A stretch of 26,824 nucleotides of DNA from a virus. The stretch spans positions 1 to 26,824 of the IMG/VR virus record IMGVR_UViG_3300042564_002195; one strand, written 5' to 3'. How positions within the stretch are numbered: position 1 is the first letter of the stretch; each line of letters begins with the position of its first letter. The notes beneath the pieces were generated by a model. The model made no database searches. It was not told the origin of the DNA and saw only the letters and a list, made by a program, of their open reading frames with translations. Positions 1 to 9,571 of the stretch are shown piece after piece. The position numbers and the translations under genes are program-made.

Positions 1-45
1 ATCTGTGCCCTCTGCTAATTTAGATAAATTACGTGGTATACTCAT
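1..45 (-). CDS. Start of a further phage tail/fibre gene (truncated by window edge)
   Basis: Only the first 15 codons are in the window, translating to MSIPRNLSKLAEGTD. The ATG at 45-43 is preceded at good spacing by AGAGGTACTTA, a clear ribosome binding site, and no stop occurs before the edge. It follows the DUF7936-like gene by about 30 nt on the same strand. N-termini of the form NLSKLAEGTD are common at the start of phage fibre or receptor-binding proteins in which 'GVLxxxKGGTG' follows, so a second fibre gene is a reasonable inference. The visible part is too short to prove it. Confidence 0.6.
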   Translation of the reverse strand, partial: MSIPRNLSKLAEGTD

Positions 46-75
46 TAAGTACCTCTTTTGGTTTTGTTGTTAACC

Positions 76-441
76 TTATGCGGGTGTTGGAGCAGGTGTC
101 TCTGGAGCAGGAGCCCAAGGCATCTGAGCCTCGGTGATTGGATTGTGCTTCTCATCAATCTGCTTTTGAATTTGAGCATTTACGTGCTCTTCGTAACCGC
201 CAACAACTACGGCTTTAATCCAGTTCAAAATGATCTCTTCAGTCAGTTCTGAGAATGGAATAAAGGTTGAACCTTCAGGCATGGTTGTTGAAGTAAATGG
301 GGTTGCTCCCGAGAAAGTACCCTCGTGTCCATCCTCATCTACACCAGTCTTGGTCCAATAAGTTTGAACAACAGCGCTCTGATGAGCACCTTCGGTTTTT
401 GTCTTTAAGGAAGTAACTTTCCATGTGTATGTAACGGCCAT
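76..441 (-). CDS. Small phage protein, DUF7936-like (121 aa)
   Basis: The protein begins MAVTYTWKVTSLKTKTEG and contains AVVQTYWTKTGVDEDG, then LTEEIILNWIKAVVVG, a helix with NAQIQKQIDEK, and a Pro/Ala-rich tail ending in repeated PAPxTPAP. This layout matches, from memory, a family of small proteins (DUF7936) found next to fibre genes in aquatic phages. No biochemical role is known to me. It starts at the ATG at 441-439, after TTTTAGGAGAAAATT, a strong binding site. It sits between the 2717-residue fibre and another probable fibre gene, so a structural or fibre-associated role is likely. The family name is moderately sure; the function is unknown. Confidence 0.8.
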   Translation of the reverse strand: MAVTYTWKVTSLKTKTEGAHQSAVVQTYWTKTGVDEDGHEGTFSGATPFTSTTMPEGSTFIPFSELTEEIILNWIKAVVVGGYEEHVNAQIQKQIDEKHNPITEAQMPWAPAPETPAPTPA

Positions 442-467
442 AATTTTCTCCTAAAATTGGCTATAGT

Positions 468-488
468 AAAAGTTAGCGGTTTGCTAAC
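468..488 (-). terminator. Weak hairpin with T-run overlapping the fibre stop codon
   Basis: Read on the minus strand, GTTAGC-AAACC-GCTAAC forms a 6-bp stem with a 5-nt loop, followed at once by TTTT. The stem overlaps the end of the 2717-residue fibre gene and its TAA stop. The short stem and four-T tract suggest a weak terminator or a 3'-end stabiliser. Confidence 0.4.
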
Positions 489-3400
489 AAGGATTTGACT
501 AGTGATTTTAATTCATCTAGTTCTGATTGTTGTTGTTGTAGTTGTGAACGTAATGTTGTAACTTCAGTATCTTGCTCTTTAATAGCTTCAACAAGGACTG
601 AAACAATTTTTGAGTAGTCTAAAGATTTTGTTTCCTTAGAAGTTTGTTCCCCTGGTTTAGATGAATTTGAAGTTAAAACTAATTCAGGAAAAACTAATTC
701 AACCTCTTGTGCTATCATACCAACTGAAGGAATACCTGTTTCTTTCCAATCGAAATAAACGCCCCTTAACTTTTTAACTTTCTCTAAGGGATTATTGATT
801 TCCCTGATATTTGTCTTTAATCTAACATCAGAATACGCAGTAATATTATTTCTTGCGGTTAGATTACCAGACATATCTAGATATAAGTTTCTGGTCCAGT
901 TATTACCATCAACACCACCTGCACCACCATACCAGTTAATTGTTTGATCCGCAGCATGGTGTACTAACCAGTAAGAGCCGGTATCCGTATTTCTTAAGCA
1001 ATAAGAGGGGTAATTTGTTCTAATTGTAAATTGTTCAGCACCAAACGGTGATGCATTCCAGGCACCTCTTAATACTTGGTATCTGTGTGAGCTACCACCA
1101 GATTGGTCTGTGTAATAAGCAGTATCGTTAGCATCGTAAAATATTGGCGCTCGCATATCACCATTAGACTGCCAAATGCCATTATTTAAAATCCAACCTG
1201 AAGTATAAGCTGAACTAAAATCACTACCACCAACACCCCTACGGAACACCCAGCCACGACCAACGCTGTCCATTGTTAAGTAGGTGTTATAGCCATCTCC
1301 CTGACCTGTTGGATTTGGGAAATTACCACCATTATTTTTAAAACCAATTGCAGAAGTTGTAGTATTACCAGCACTCCAAAAGAAAATTTGATTTGAAGTG
1401 TCGGTAGGGCTTTGATCTCCTCGAATAGCAAGACCATACAATGATGATATGCCTTCGGGATCAACGTAATAGTTTGTATTGTTACTGTCGTAAAAGATTG
1501 GTGATCTCCACGACCCACTGGCAGTGCCATTACCATTAGCATATAAAGTATAAGGTTCAGCACCATTTGAATTTCTAAAAATGAAAATACCATCATTCAT
1601 ATTTTGGAAATACAATGAACTTCCGTGCCACTGAATTTTGTTCATTTCACCAGTCCAAGCAGTGTGGTTGCTTTGAATAGCACCACCAATTCTTAGGGAT
1701 ACTCCACTACTAGACGGATCTAGGTAATAATTCGTGTCATTACTGTCATAAAATATTGGTGCTCTAAAGGATGGGTTAGTACCACTTACTTGTGCAATCC
1801 CAGAATCGTAACCAACAGAGAAAAAGGTTTCAAAGCTAGTTGCTACTGCTTCATTTGTAGTAAAACGCCAACTCCAACCGTTTCCACTATTATTTGTTGT
1901 AATTCTATAAGTAAGAAAACCACCGGTATCTGCAACAGTAAAACCGCCTTGGCCTCCAGAAGCCGCATAAGCACGAACAGTACCATTACCAAGATCAGCG
2001 TAACCAGATGTGTTACCACTATCGTAAAAGATTGGTGTACGAACATCCGTAGCAACAGTCATACTGCCGCCAGTGCTTATAGTAGTTCTTAGCGAAGCAG
2101 TGCCAGCTGGTACAAACTCAATTGGTCCAGGATCATTCCAAAGATACAAACTTTGATTGCTAACGCTATTTCCAGTAGTTCTGTTTTTGATCAAATACCC
2201 GTTTCCTGCACCAGAAGCACTCAACTGAAGGTATGCGTAAGTACCACTAGCGTCAGTGTTTGTTATTTGCTGCCATACAGCCGCAGCCGATCCAGTTTGA
2301 ATGTTTGTAACTGAGTTAGAAGTCCAAGAACCAATGTTTGAACCGCTTGCAGGGTCTACATAAAACGCAGTGTTGTTACTGTCGTAAAAGATTGGTGCAC
2401 GGTAACTATTATTTGCTTGGGAAAAAGTTGAATTTTCATAAATTACCCCTCGAGCATTTTCAATTATAGTGTCACCAAGACTGTGTCGAATATTAAACTG
2501 TGCAGGATTTCCAGCAGACTGATTGAAAGACTGAAGAATATAACCTGAATCGTTTTTATAGCTATAAATTGGTCCATACACATCTATATGCGCTCTAAAA
2601 TTAGTAAACGCAGCATTTAATGTGTTTAAATACGAATTACTATTAGGGTCTACATAAAATGCTGTGTCATTACTATCATAAAAGATTGGTGCACGGAAAG
2701 AGGCAGTAGCAAAAATTGGAGTTGTTCCCCAACCTAAGTCACGACCCATTTCTATATAGTTACTTCCTCCACCCCAAAATACAAAGGGAGATGCAAGCCT
2801 GTGCGCAGAGTCATGTACAACAAATTCCCAATTATCAGCACAGTTTGCAAGTATACCACCATTCATACTGCCTGACCAACCACTTGTATAATGGTAGTTA
2901 GTGCCAACATTTCCTAATGCTAAAGAACCCACTTGCATGCCCGAAGAATAATCAACGCTACCTATAGCTAATTTCGAAAATCTGCTAATATCGCTAGGAT
3001 TTACATAAAAGCTAGTGTCGGGACTATCATAAAAGATTGGTGCTCGGTAATCTCCACTAGTTGTATAAGTACCTGTACCGCTTCCTTTGTTTGTCAAGTT
3101 TGCAAAATCTACTGATCCTGCTGAACCAGCACTATCAGCGACCCTTGCAGAATCTACCCTAACACCATAAGTATTTGAACCGTTCCAACCCATTAGTGTT
3201 GGGTATGTTCCAGTCCAATTATTTTGTGGATTAGTGTTGTTACAAGCACCTCCGCTTGGTGTTGTGCTAGCTGACGCATCAAAAATAACGTGGCTGTTGC
3301 TGTAGTTTTTCCACCCAAGCATACCAACAACATTGTTAATAACACCAGTGCTGTTCCAGTTTCCTTGCGTACTTGTTAATAATACTGCGCTACCACTAAT

Positions 3401-6400
3401 ATTGATACCCCAAGTTCCAGACGCTCCAGATCCTGTTAAGGATGGTGAATAACTTGTATAGTTACCTGCATGGAGAACTTGATTACCCCCTTGAGTAAGA
3501 GCGCCCGTTATATTAACATTACCGGAAGCATCAATACGAATACCAGTAGAATTGCTATCACGCCCAAACCACGCATAACCATCATATGCATCAATATACG
3601 CTGTGCCGTTAGTATTTTGCCCGACTCGCAACTGATTATTAATACGGACAAGTCCAGAGACTGTTCCGCCAGTTAAAGGCAAAGAGTATGAATTATAGTT
3701 ACCTGCATGAAGTACTGTATTACCCCCAAATGTAATGCTTGTTTTATTAATTTGAGCACTAGAAGTCCAATTATACGCTCCGTCTAGGCTGTAATAACCA
3801 ATATCAAGCAACGTAGATACATTACCATCACCTGCAATGATAGGAGATGCAGTAGTACTGGCCATACCAATACCAGTCCATAAATTGCCGGTTTCGTAAA
3901 TCCCAATGATTTTCTTTGCATTTGGAAGGCTAGTGCCCCAAGAAATGCGTCCTGTTAAATTACCACCAGCCAAAGGCAAATAAGGACTCAATGCAGAGCT
4001 AGTAATATACCCACTTGGATTAGTAGCATTATAAGGTGTATAACCTAATGCTGTTGTTACATTGCCAAAAGTAATTCCAGAGATATAACCAGAAGGATTG
4101 CTAGAGCTATAGGCATCAGTAATACCATAGCCAGACAATGTTGTAGGTTTACCTGTGACACCACTGAATGGAACAGCTGCAGCACTAGCCACTGATAAGC
4201 TTGATTGAGGGGTCTTAGTCCATAAGTCTGTTGAGCTTACATAAACTAGTGTATCACCGTTTGTAGGATTCTGCGCAGATACATCATGGATCTCATCCAT
4301 CTCGTAACCGTTTTGGATCTTAACCTGAATAGTACCCTGATTAGCATGGCTGTATGTTACAACACCAACATATACCAAATGAATTGGTGCATAAGGTTTA
4401 GTGTTTGTATAACCACCTGCAGTAGTACCACTTAAATATAACTGAGTTCCATCAGGGTATGCAATTGTATTTAATCCAGAAACTGAACCTACAACAACGA
4501 CATAACCATTTTGATTATTTGGAATGTCTGCCTGAACCATACCATAAGTCTGCGCAGAGGTAGAGTCACCCGTAGCGATAGCCTTAGAGACTACTGCTTT
4601 ATTTCCTGCAGCACCACTAATGTACACTACAGTACCTTTAGTTAGTACTCCACCAGTTTCATTACGAACTTGGCTAATTAAATTTCCTGTACTTGCGGCT
4701 GTACCTACGCTTAAATCCCTAATTGTACCTGTAGGGCTAATAATAACACTACCATCGCTAGATGTAATAGCGCTTACTGCATTATCAGCTAAAGTGCCTT
4801 GAGCAGCAGTAGCAAAGTAACCTACATTTTGAGCAGAGGCAGTACCTAGTGTGGGCTTATTAAGAATAGCCGCATCACCTGTTGTAGCATTCCAGTCAGC
4901 ATTAACGTTTACTTCAGCACCTGCAGCAATACCTGCTAACTTAGACTTTTCAGTCGTAGTGTAGTTATTGTCAGTATGCACATAAGCAGAATCGATAACC
5001 GTATTAGCATTGTATCCTTGTACAGATACACCAATAGTTGCTGGTTGTAGGGCAGTATCTGCCTTAGCACCCTGAGCAGCAGTAGCATAGGCTGTACTAT
5101 CAGTAGTAGCCGCAGTACCTAATCCAAGATTAGTTCTTGCACCAGCAGCTGTAGTAGCACCTGTACCACCAGAGCCAATAGCAACTGTACCAATAATATT
5201 CTGAGCAAGTACTTGACCAATACCATAAACATTATACACAAAGGCATCAACTGCCGCTCCTGCACTAGCAGGTACATTTAGTGTAAATGATGTTTCATTA
5301 GTTGCTGTATAATCCGAAGTTCTTAACAGTACACCGTTAACATAAACTTGAATAGAGCCTAGTGGATAAGTTACATTGAATGTAGTTTGTCCAGCAGTGG
5401 CCGTAAAGCTTGTGCGTGAGTATGCACTTGTAGGCAAATTAACTGTTGCCCAATAAGCCGCTGTACCATCAGTTCTCAGGAACTTATCAGCATGAGTAGC
5501 TTGTGGAGGTAAAGCATCTACAGTAGCCCAGGAAGCATTTGTTCCGTCTGTTGTTAAGAATTGTCCATTATGAGTTGCCTGTGCAGGTAACGCATTAATT
5601 GTTTTATTTTTCCATAAATTAGTTGCTGATTCATACTCTAGAATCTGGCCATTAGTAGCTGAACTGATTGTTACATCTGTTAAGCCGTCTAAGTTATATC
5701 CATTAGCTAAAGCTGAAGTACCAAGACCTAGATTAGATCTTGCTGTTACAACGTTAGTTAATTCTGAAAGATTATTACTAGCAAGTAAATAACCATCACC
5801 AGACATATAAGCTGCAACCCATGCAGTACCTGTATAAACTCTCATTCCTTGAAGAGTAGTGTTAAAGTACAATGCACCAACAACTAGGGGATTACCATCG
5901 TTGTCTAATGTTGGGTTAGAGGCCTTTTCACCTAAGTATTTATCATCAAAATTATCAAAGGCAGCTAGAGCTTGATCACGGGCAGCCTCAGCGGCAGCTT
6001 TAGCGATGTTAGCTGTATTAGCACTACTAGCAGCATTAGTAGCAGATGTGTCTGCATTGATAGCTGAAATATTTGCAGCACTAGCAGAGGTACTTGCAGA
6101 AGAAGCAGAGGCTGCAGCATTACTAGCTTGAGTACTTGCAGCTGTTGCTGAAGCGCTTGCGTTAGTAGCAGAAGTACTTGCAGCTGTTGCTGAGTTACTC
6201 GCATTAGTAGCCTGTGTGGTTGCAGTGTTAGCAGACGCAGTGGCACTAGTAGCTGAGTTAGCTGCAGCAGTAGCAGAGGCGCTTGCCTCATCAGCCTTAA
6301 TGCTTGCTGTGTTTGCGTAGCCAGTAACTGTAGTAACTGTATTTGCAGCAGCAATAGAACTAGCTAAGGCATCGTCTGCATAAATTTCTGCGTTAGACTC

Positions 6401-8626
6401 AGAAGTATCAGCAGAGCTAGCAGAGGTAGCGGCATTAGCAGCATAAATACTTGCAGCACTAGCACTGGTAGCCGCATTCGTCTCACTAAGAGCAGCAGCA
6501 TTAGCAGAGTTACCTGCAAGAGTGGCACTTGTGCTAGCTGAGGCAGAACTTGTATTTGCACTTGAAGCAGAGTTAGCAGCATTAGTCTCAGATGTAGCAG
6601 CATTAGCGGCACTTGTAGTTGCACTACTTGCGGCACTGGTTGCTTCAGCAGCTTTAGTAGTTGCTGTTGTGGCTGATCCACTAGCGCTTGTTGCGGAGAC
6701 ACTTGCTTCACTAGCTTTAGTTGTTGCAGTAGCTGCAGCAGTTGTAGCCAATCCTTCGCTTAATGCAGAGGAGGTAGCGCTTGCCGCAGAATTAGTAGCA
6801 CTCACAGCTGCATCACTGGCGCTTGTAGAAGCCTCAGCAGCTTTGGTTGTTGCTGTATTTGCACTAGCCAGAGCATTTGCCTCGGATGTATCTGCGTTAG
6901 CTTCAGAGACACCTGCATTAGCAGCTGAAGTAGCGGAACTAGCAGCTGAGTTAGCAGCATTAGTTGCTGAATTAGCAGAAGCTAAAGCGCTATTAGCTGA
7001 ATTAGTAGCTGAGGTAGCACTTGCTGTTGCACTATTAGCAGAATTAGTTGCTTGTGTAGTTGCTGTAGTCGCAGATGCAGCAGCATTAGTAGCACTTACT
7101 CCAGAGGCCGAAGCATATGAAGAAGCTAAGTCAGCGCTTGTTGCAGCGGCATTCTTATAATTAAGAGCATAGTTCTCAGATGCACTAGCATTAATTTCAG
7201 AACTCTCAGCAGCATTTTCAGAGGCCAGCGCAGCATCAGCGCTTGCATCAGCAGCATTAGCAGAAGTGGCAGCTTCAGCGGCTTTATTAATTGCTGTAGT
7301 GGCATAGCTCTGTGAAGTAGCAGCACTAGAAGCAGCCTGAGAAGCACTCAATGCAGCATTCTGAGAGGCTGTCTGTGCAGTAGCATCATAGAACTGCCAG
7401 CCAGTGGATGTATAAACTTTTAACTTGTTTTCTACGCTGTTAAAATACTCAGCACCAATCATTACTGGATCACCATTACCGTCTAAGGTAGGATCAGCAT
7501 TTAATTCGCCTAAATAGGTACTTCTAAAGGATGCTAAACTAGCTTCAGCGGCAGCCTGAGCAGCAGCAGCATCAGCAGCACTTTGAGCGGCTTCAGCGGC
7601 TTTTAATGTAGCTGTACTAGCTGAAGTAGAAGCAGAGGTAGCACTAAGAACTGCTTGGGCAGCACTTGCAGACGCTTCTGTAGCTTTAGTTGCAGCAGTA
7701 GCAGCACTGTTAGAAGCTTCAGAGGCTTTTGTTGTAGCGGTTGATGCACTAGCGCTCGCTGAGTTCTTTGAAACCAAAGCATCAGCTTGACTAGCGGCAG
7801 CTGCAGTAGCACTATTGGTAGCACTTGTAGCCTGTGTAGTAGCTGTAGTAGCTGAAATAGCAGCTTGGTTAGCACTTGTGTTAGCACTTGTAGCACTATT
7901 AAGAGCAGATGTTGCACTAGCTGCAGCATTGTCTTCACTGTTGTCTGCATTAGTAGCACTTGTAGCGGCACTTGCAGCACTTAGACTTGCAGCTAATGCT
8001 TGAGAGTTTGCATTAGTGGAGCTTGCTAAAGCAGATGAGGCAGATGCTTGAGCTTCATTACGATAGAGCAAAGCATTAGCTTCTGAACTTGCAGCAGCAT
8101 CCTCACTAGCCGCAGCATCAGCAGCAGATAATTGAGAATTGATAGCACTGTCTTCTGAGGCATCTGCATAGTTACTTGATTCTAAGGCACTAGCTGCTGA
8201 GTTAGTTGCACTTTGTGAAGAGGCATTAGCTTGAGCAGCAGCAGTGACTGCACTCTGAGCAGCAGCATTGGCGCTAGCACTTGCAGCACCTGCACTAATA
8301 GAAGAGTTACTTGCGCTTGTAGCAGATGCAGCAGCGCTATTACTAGCGGAAGTAGCTGAGGTAGCTGCAGCAGCAGCAGACGCAACAGCTAAGGCTGACT
8401 TTTCAGCAATTGAGGCTAGCTCGTCAGAAAATTCTTGAGCAGTACCTGTGTACCCATTTTGAACAGCAATTTCGTATGCACTATAGCCTTGTGCACCTTG
8501 GCCACCAGTACGAGACAAAGACAATACATAGTCAACCGTCTCTACTGTTAAAATATTATTTTGAGTTGTTAAGTCTAATGTAATTGCATTAGGGTTAACT
8601 GTAACTTCATAATTTTGTGTAGCCAT
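473..8626 (-). CDS. Giant long tail fibre with Ala/Ser/Thr stalk and C-terminal S74 autochaperone (2717 aa)
   Basis: This is a receptor-binding fibre. In order: residues 1-70 are an attachment domain with GGQGAQGYSAYEIAVQNG, a common fibre N-terminal motif. Residues ~70-365 and ~425-885 are stalks of Ala/Ser/Thr/Asn with xxSATSAxxSA periodicity, as in lambda side tail fibres. Two copies of a ~45-residue module (YLGE...NPTLD...ALYFNT...VYTGTAW) follow the stalk halves at ~370 and ~893. Further on are SNLGLGT repeats, a TAGQTTFNV...IQVYVNGVLL beta domain, and VLHAGNY repeats. Seven copies of a motif like FRAPIFYDSNDTAFYVDP lie between ~1860 and ~2500. The last 119 residues are a Peptidase_S74 intramolecular chaperone: SDVRLK gives Ser2599 and Lys2604, followed by GMIAQEVE and FPELV. 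Family knowledge predicts self-cleavage just before Ser2599. The start follows AGAGGTATAAT; the upstream gene stops 1 nt before. Confidence 0.93.
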   Translation of the reverse strand: MATQNYEVTVNPNAITLDLTTQNNILTVETVDYVLSLSRTGGQGAQGYSAYEIAVQNGYTGTAQEFSDELASIAEKSALAVASAAAAATSATSASNSAAASATSASNSSISAGAASASANAAAQSAVTAAAQANASSQSATNSAASALESSNYADASEDSAINSQLSAADAAASEDAAASSEANALLYRNEAQASASSALASSTNANSQALAASLSAASAATSATNADNSEDNAAASATSALNSATSANTSANQAAISATTATTQATSATNSATAAAASQADALVSKNSASASASTATTKASEASNSAATAATKATEASASAAQAVLSATSASTSASTATLKAAEAAQSAADAAAAQAAAEASLASFRSTYLGELNADPTLDGNGDPVMIGAEYFNSVENKLKVYTSTGWQFYDATAQTASQNAALSASQAASSAATSQSYATTAINKAAEAATSANAADASADAALASENAAESSEINASASENYALNYKNAAATSADLASSYASASGVSATNAAASATTATTQATNSANSATASATSATNSANSALASANSATNAANSAASSATSAANAGVSEANADTSEANALASANTATTKAAEASTSASDAAVSATNSAASATSSALSEGLATTAAATATTKASEASVSATSASGSATTATTKAAEATSAASSATTSAANAATSETNAANSASSANTSSASASTSATLAGNSANAAALSETNAATSASAASIYAANAATSASSADTSESNAEIYADDALASSIAAANTVTTVTGYANTASIKADEASASATAAANSATSATASANTATTQATNASNSATAASTSATNASASATAASTQASNAAASASSASTSASAANISAINADTSATNAASSANTANIAKAAAEAARDQALAAFDNFDDKYLGEKASNPTLDNDGNPLVVGALYFNTTLQGMRVYTGTAWVAAYMSGDGYLLASNNLSELTNVVTARSNLGLGTSALANGYNLDGLTDVTISSATNGQILEYESATNLWKNKTINALPAQATHNGQFLTTDGTNASWATVDALPPQATHADKFLRTDGTAAYWATVNLPTSAYSRTSFTATAGQTTFNVTYPLGSIQVYVNGVLLRTSDYTATNETSFTLNVPASAGAAVDAFVYNVYGIGQVLAQNIIGTVAIGSGGTGATTAAGARTNLGLGTAATTDSTAYATAAQGAKADTALQPATIGVSVQGYNANTVIDSAYVHTDNNYTTTEKSKLAGIAAGAEVNVNADWNATTGDAAILNKPTLGTASAQNVGYFATAAQGTLADNAVSAITSSDGSVIISPTGTIRDLSVGTAASTGNLISQVRNETGGVLTKGTVVYISGAAGNKAVVSKAIATGDSTSAQTYGMVQADIPNNQNGYVVVVGSVSGLNTIAYPDGTQLYLSGTTAGGYTNTKPYAPIHLVYVGVVTYSHANQGTIQVKIQNGYEMDEIHDVSAQNPTNGDTLVYVSSTDLWTKTPQSSLSVASAAAVPFSGVTGKPTTLSGYGITDAYSSSNPSGYISGITFGNVTTALGYTPYNATNPSGYITSSALSPYLPLAGGNLTGRISWGTSLPNAKKIIGIYETGNLWTGIGMASTTASPIIAGDGNVSTLLDIGYYSLDGAYNWTSSAQINKTSITFGGNTVLHAGNYNSYSLPLTGGTVSGLVRINNQLRVGQNTNGTAYIDAYDGYAWFGRDSNSTGIRIDASGNVNITGALTQGGNQVLHAGNYTSYSPSLTGSGASGTWGINISGSAVLLTSTQGNWNSTGVINNVVGMLGWKNYSNSHVIFDASASTTPSGGACNNTNPQNNWTGTYPTLMGWNGSNTYGVRVDSARVADSAGSAGSVDFANLTNKGSGTGTYTTSGDYRAPIFYDSPDTSFYVNPSDISRFSKLAIGSVDYSSGMQVGSLALGNVGTNYHYTSGWSGSMNGGILANCADNWEFVVHDSAHRLASPFVFWGGGSNYIEMGRDLGWGTTPIFATASFRAPIFYDSNDTAFYVDPNSNSYLNTLNAAFTNFRAHIDVYGPIYSYKNDSGYILQSFNQSAGNPAQFNIRHSLGDTIIENARGVIYENSTFSQANNSYRAPIFYDSNNTAFYVDPASGSNIGSWTSNSVTNIQTGSAAAVWQQITNTDASGTYAYLQLSASGAGNGYLIKNRTTGNSVSNQSLYLWNDPGPIEFVPAGTASLRTTISTGGSMTVATDVRTPIFYDSGNTSGYADLGNGTVRAYAASGGQGGFTVADTGGFLTYRITTNNSGNGWSWRFTTNEAVATSFETFFSVGYDSGIAQVSGTNPSFRAPIFYDSNDTNYYLDPSSSGVSLRIGGAIQSNHTAWTGEMNKIQWHGSSLYFQNMNDGIFIFRNSNGAEPYTLYANGNGTASGSWRSPIFYDSNNTNYYVDPEGISSLYGLAIRGDQSPTDTSNQIFFWSAGNTTTSAIGFKNNGGNFPNPTGQGDGYNTYLTMDSVGRGWVFRRGVGGSDFSSAYTSGWILNNGIWQSNGDMRAPIFYDANDTAYYTDQSGGSSHRYQVLRGAWNASPFGAEQFTIRTNYPSYCLRNTDTGSYWLVHHAADQTINWYGGAGGVDGNNWTRNLYLDMSGNLTARNNITAYSDVRLKTNIREINNPLEKVKKLRGVYFDWKETGIPSVGMIAQEVELVFPELVLTSNSSKPGEQTSKETKSLDYSKIVSVLVEAIKEQDTEVTTLRSQLQQQQSELDELKSLVKSLLANR

Positions 8627-8627
8627 A

Positions 8628-9065
8628 TTATACCTCTGTTGGAGAATATCTTACTTCGATTAGACCCCTAAAAGGTTTCCACACTTGTTTACGAGTACCA
8701 ATACCAGTATCACGAATTTCTAGATCAATAAAACCGTATACGGGTTTGTTTGGTGTTGGTTGTGTTGCCCAGCCAGTAATTAATGTTTCTGGAATAACCA
8801 TAATAAATTGGTTATTAGTGTCAGCAGTATCCAATAAAGGAATAGTTACAACTGCGCCACCTGGTCTTACTGAATCAGGAATAGCTCCTGATCCATCATT
8901 ATTCGCTTCTACGACTTTACTAAAGATTTCATAATCAGAAATGTTAGTTAGCCAAGATAGGGTTAAATTTAAATGTATCTGTTCACCCTTGATAACAGAC
9001 ACTAGTACTGCACCATCATCAGATATCAAATCTTTTGATGCAGACGTAATTTTACTTCTTGCCAT
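8628..9065 (-). CDS. Putative small tail/fibre-adaptor protein (145 aa)
   Basis: I do not recognise this protein firmly. It is predicted to be mostly beta strand, with no signal peptide or membrane segment. Features are SVIKGEQIHLNLTLSWLTN near residue 24-42, an acidic Asn-rich loop (NNDGSGAIPDS), and an alternating-hydrophobic C-terminal half with YGFIDLEIRDTG, then WKPFRGLIEVRY. The Ig-like appearance resembles domains that join fibres to the tail tip (BppU-like N-terminal domains), which is an analogy only. The ATG at 9065 follows GAGAAGGGAACAAAA, a strong binding site. The stop is separated from the fibre ATG by one base (TAATATG), so the two are probably translationally coupled, which supports a fibre-attachment or adaptor role. 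Confidence 0.7.
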   Translation of the reverse strand: MARSKITSASKDLISDDGAVLVSVIKGEQIHLNLTLSWLTNISDYEIFSKVVEANNDGSGAIPDSVRPGGAVVTIPLLDTADTNNQFIMVIPETLITGWATQPTPNKPVYGFIDLEIRDTGIGTRKQVWKPFRGLIEVRYSPTEV

Positions 9066-9101
9066 TTTTGTTCCCTTCTCGATCCTCAGATGGAGTTCAG
9101 G

Positions 9102-9560
9102 TTAATCAATTGAATAAATTAAACCTCGGTTTCTCTTTATCCAGCCTTGTTTTAGTAACACTCGATTGAATGTTTCATGGTTATCTAGTTCACTAGACGT
9201 AACTACTAGACGAATATCCTTTTCTCTAGCAGCCTCTATCATTGCTTCATGGACAAGAATTAATGCTTTTACAGCAGAATATCCAGATAAGCTACAATGG
9301 TAATATAATTGATACAATACTTTTTCTCTAGAATGCAGATATGGTCTAGTTGCTTTTGCAGCTATCCAACCAACTAGTTCATCATTGTATTTAACAATCC
9401 TGAAGAAATCACCACGTTTAGCAAGAGCTATCAGGTTTTCCCTACAGTAAACTTCATCTATTCCGATTTCATCTAATTCATAATGACTAAACAATTCTAA
9501 TGAAATATCTAGACATTTATCGATTTCTTCTAATGTTCTTATTTTATCTATTAATATCAT
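9102..9560 (-). CDS. GNAT-family N-acetyltransferase-like protein (152 aa)
   Basis: The fold signature is that of GNAT acetyltransferases, which move the acetyl group of acetyl-CoA onto an amine. A helical N-terminus (LEEIDKCLDISLELF) leads to strands IVKYNDELVGWIAA, matching the substrate-side beta hairpin. YQLYYHCSLSGYSAVKAL then occupies the CoA pyrophosphate-loop position, followed by the helix HEAMIEAAREK. DIRLVVTSSELDNHETFNRVLLKQGW then matches the usual C-terminal motif (strand, DN..., gfxxxG). The glycine-rich Q/RxxGxG/A loop is only loosely kept (LSGYSA), so activity is not certain. The target is unknown; modification of a tail protein or host surface precursor is possible. It interrupts the chaperone-fibre gene order. 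The start ATG at 9560 lacks a normal binding site: the nearest is AGGT 12 nt upstream, at the foot of the hairpin element. Confidence 0.78.
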   Translation of the reverse strand: MILIDKIRTLEEIDKCLDISLELFSHYELDEIGIDEVYCRENLIALAKRGDFFRIVKYNDELVGWIAAKATRPYLHSREKVLYQLYYHCSLSGYSAVKALILVHEAMIEAAREKDIRLVVTSSELDNHETFNRVLLKQGWIKRNRGLIYSID

Positions 9561-9571
9561 ATATAATATAT

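Noticed and set aside
6522-7160. 212-residue Ala/Val/Leu-rich open frame on the plus strand (and similar Leu/Gln-rich frames on both strands in 5960-8390)
   Set aside because: These are shadows of the Ala/Ser/Thr stalk: GCN/AGC repeats keep several frames free of stops. There is no ribosome site and no domain, and they lie fully inside the fibre gene.
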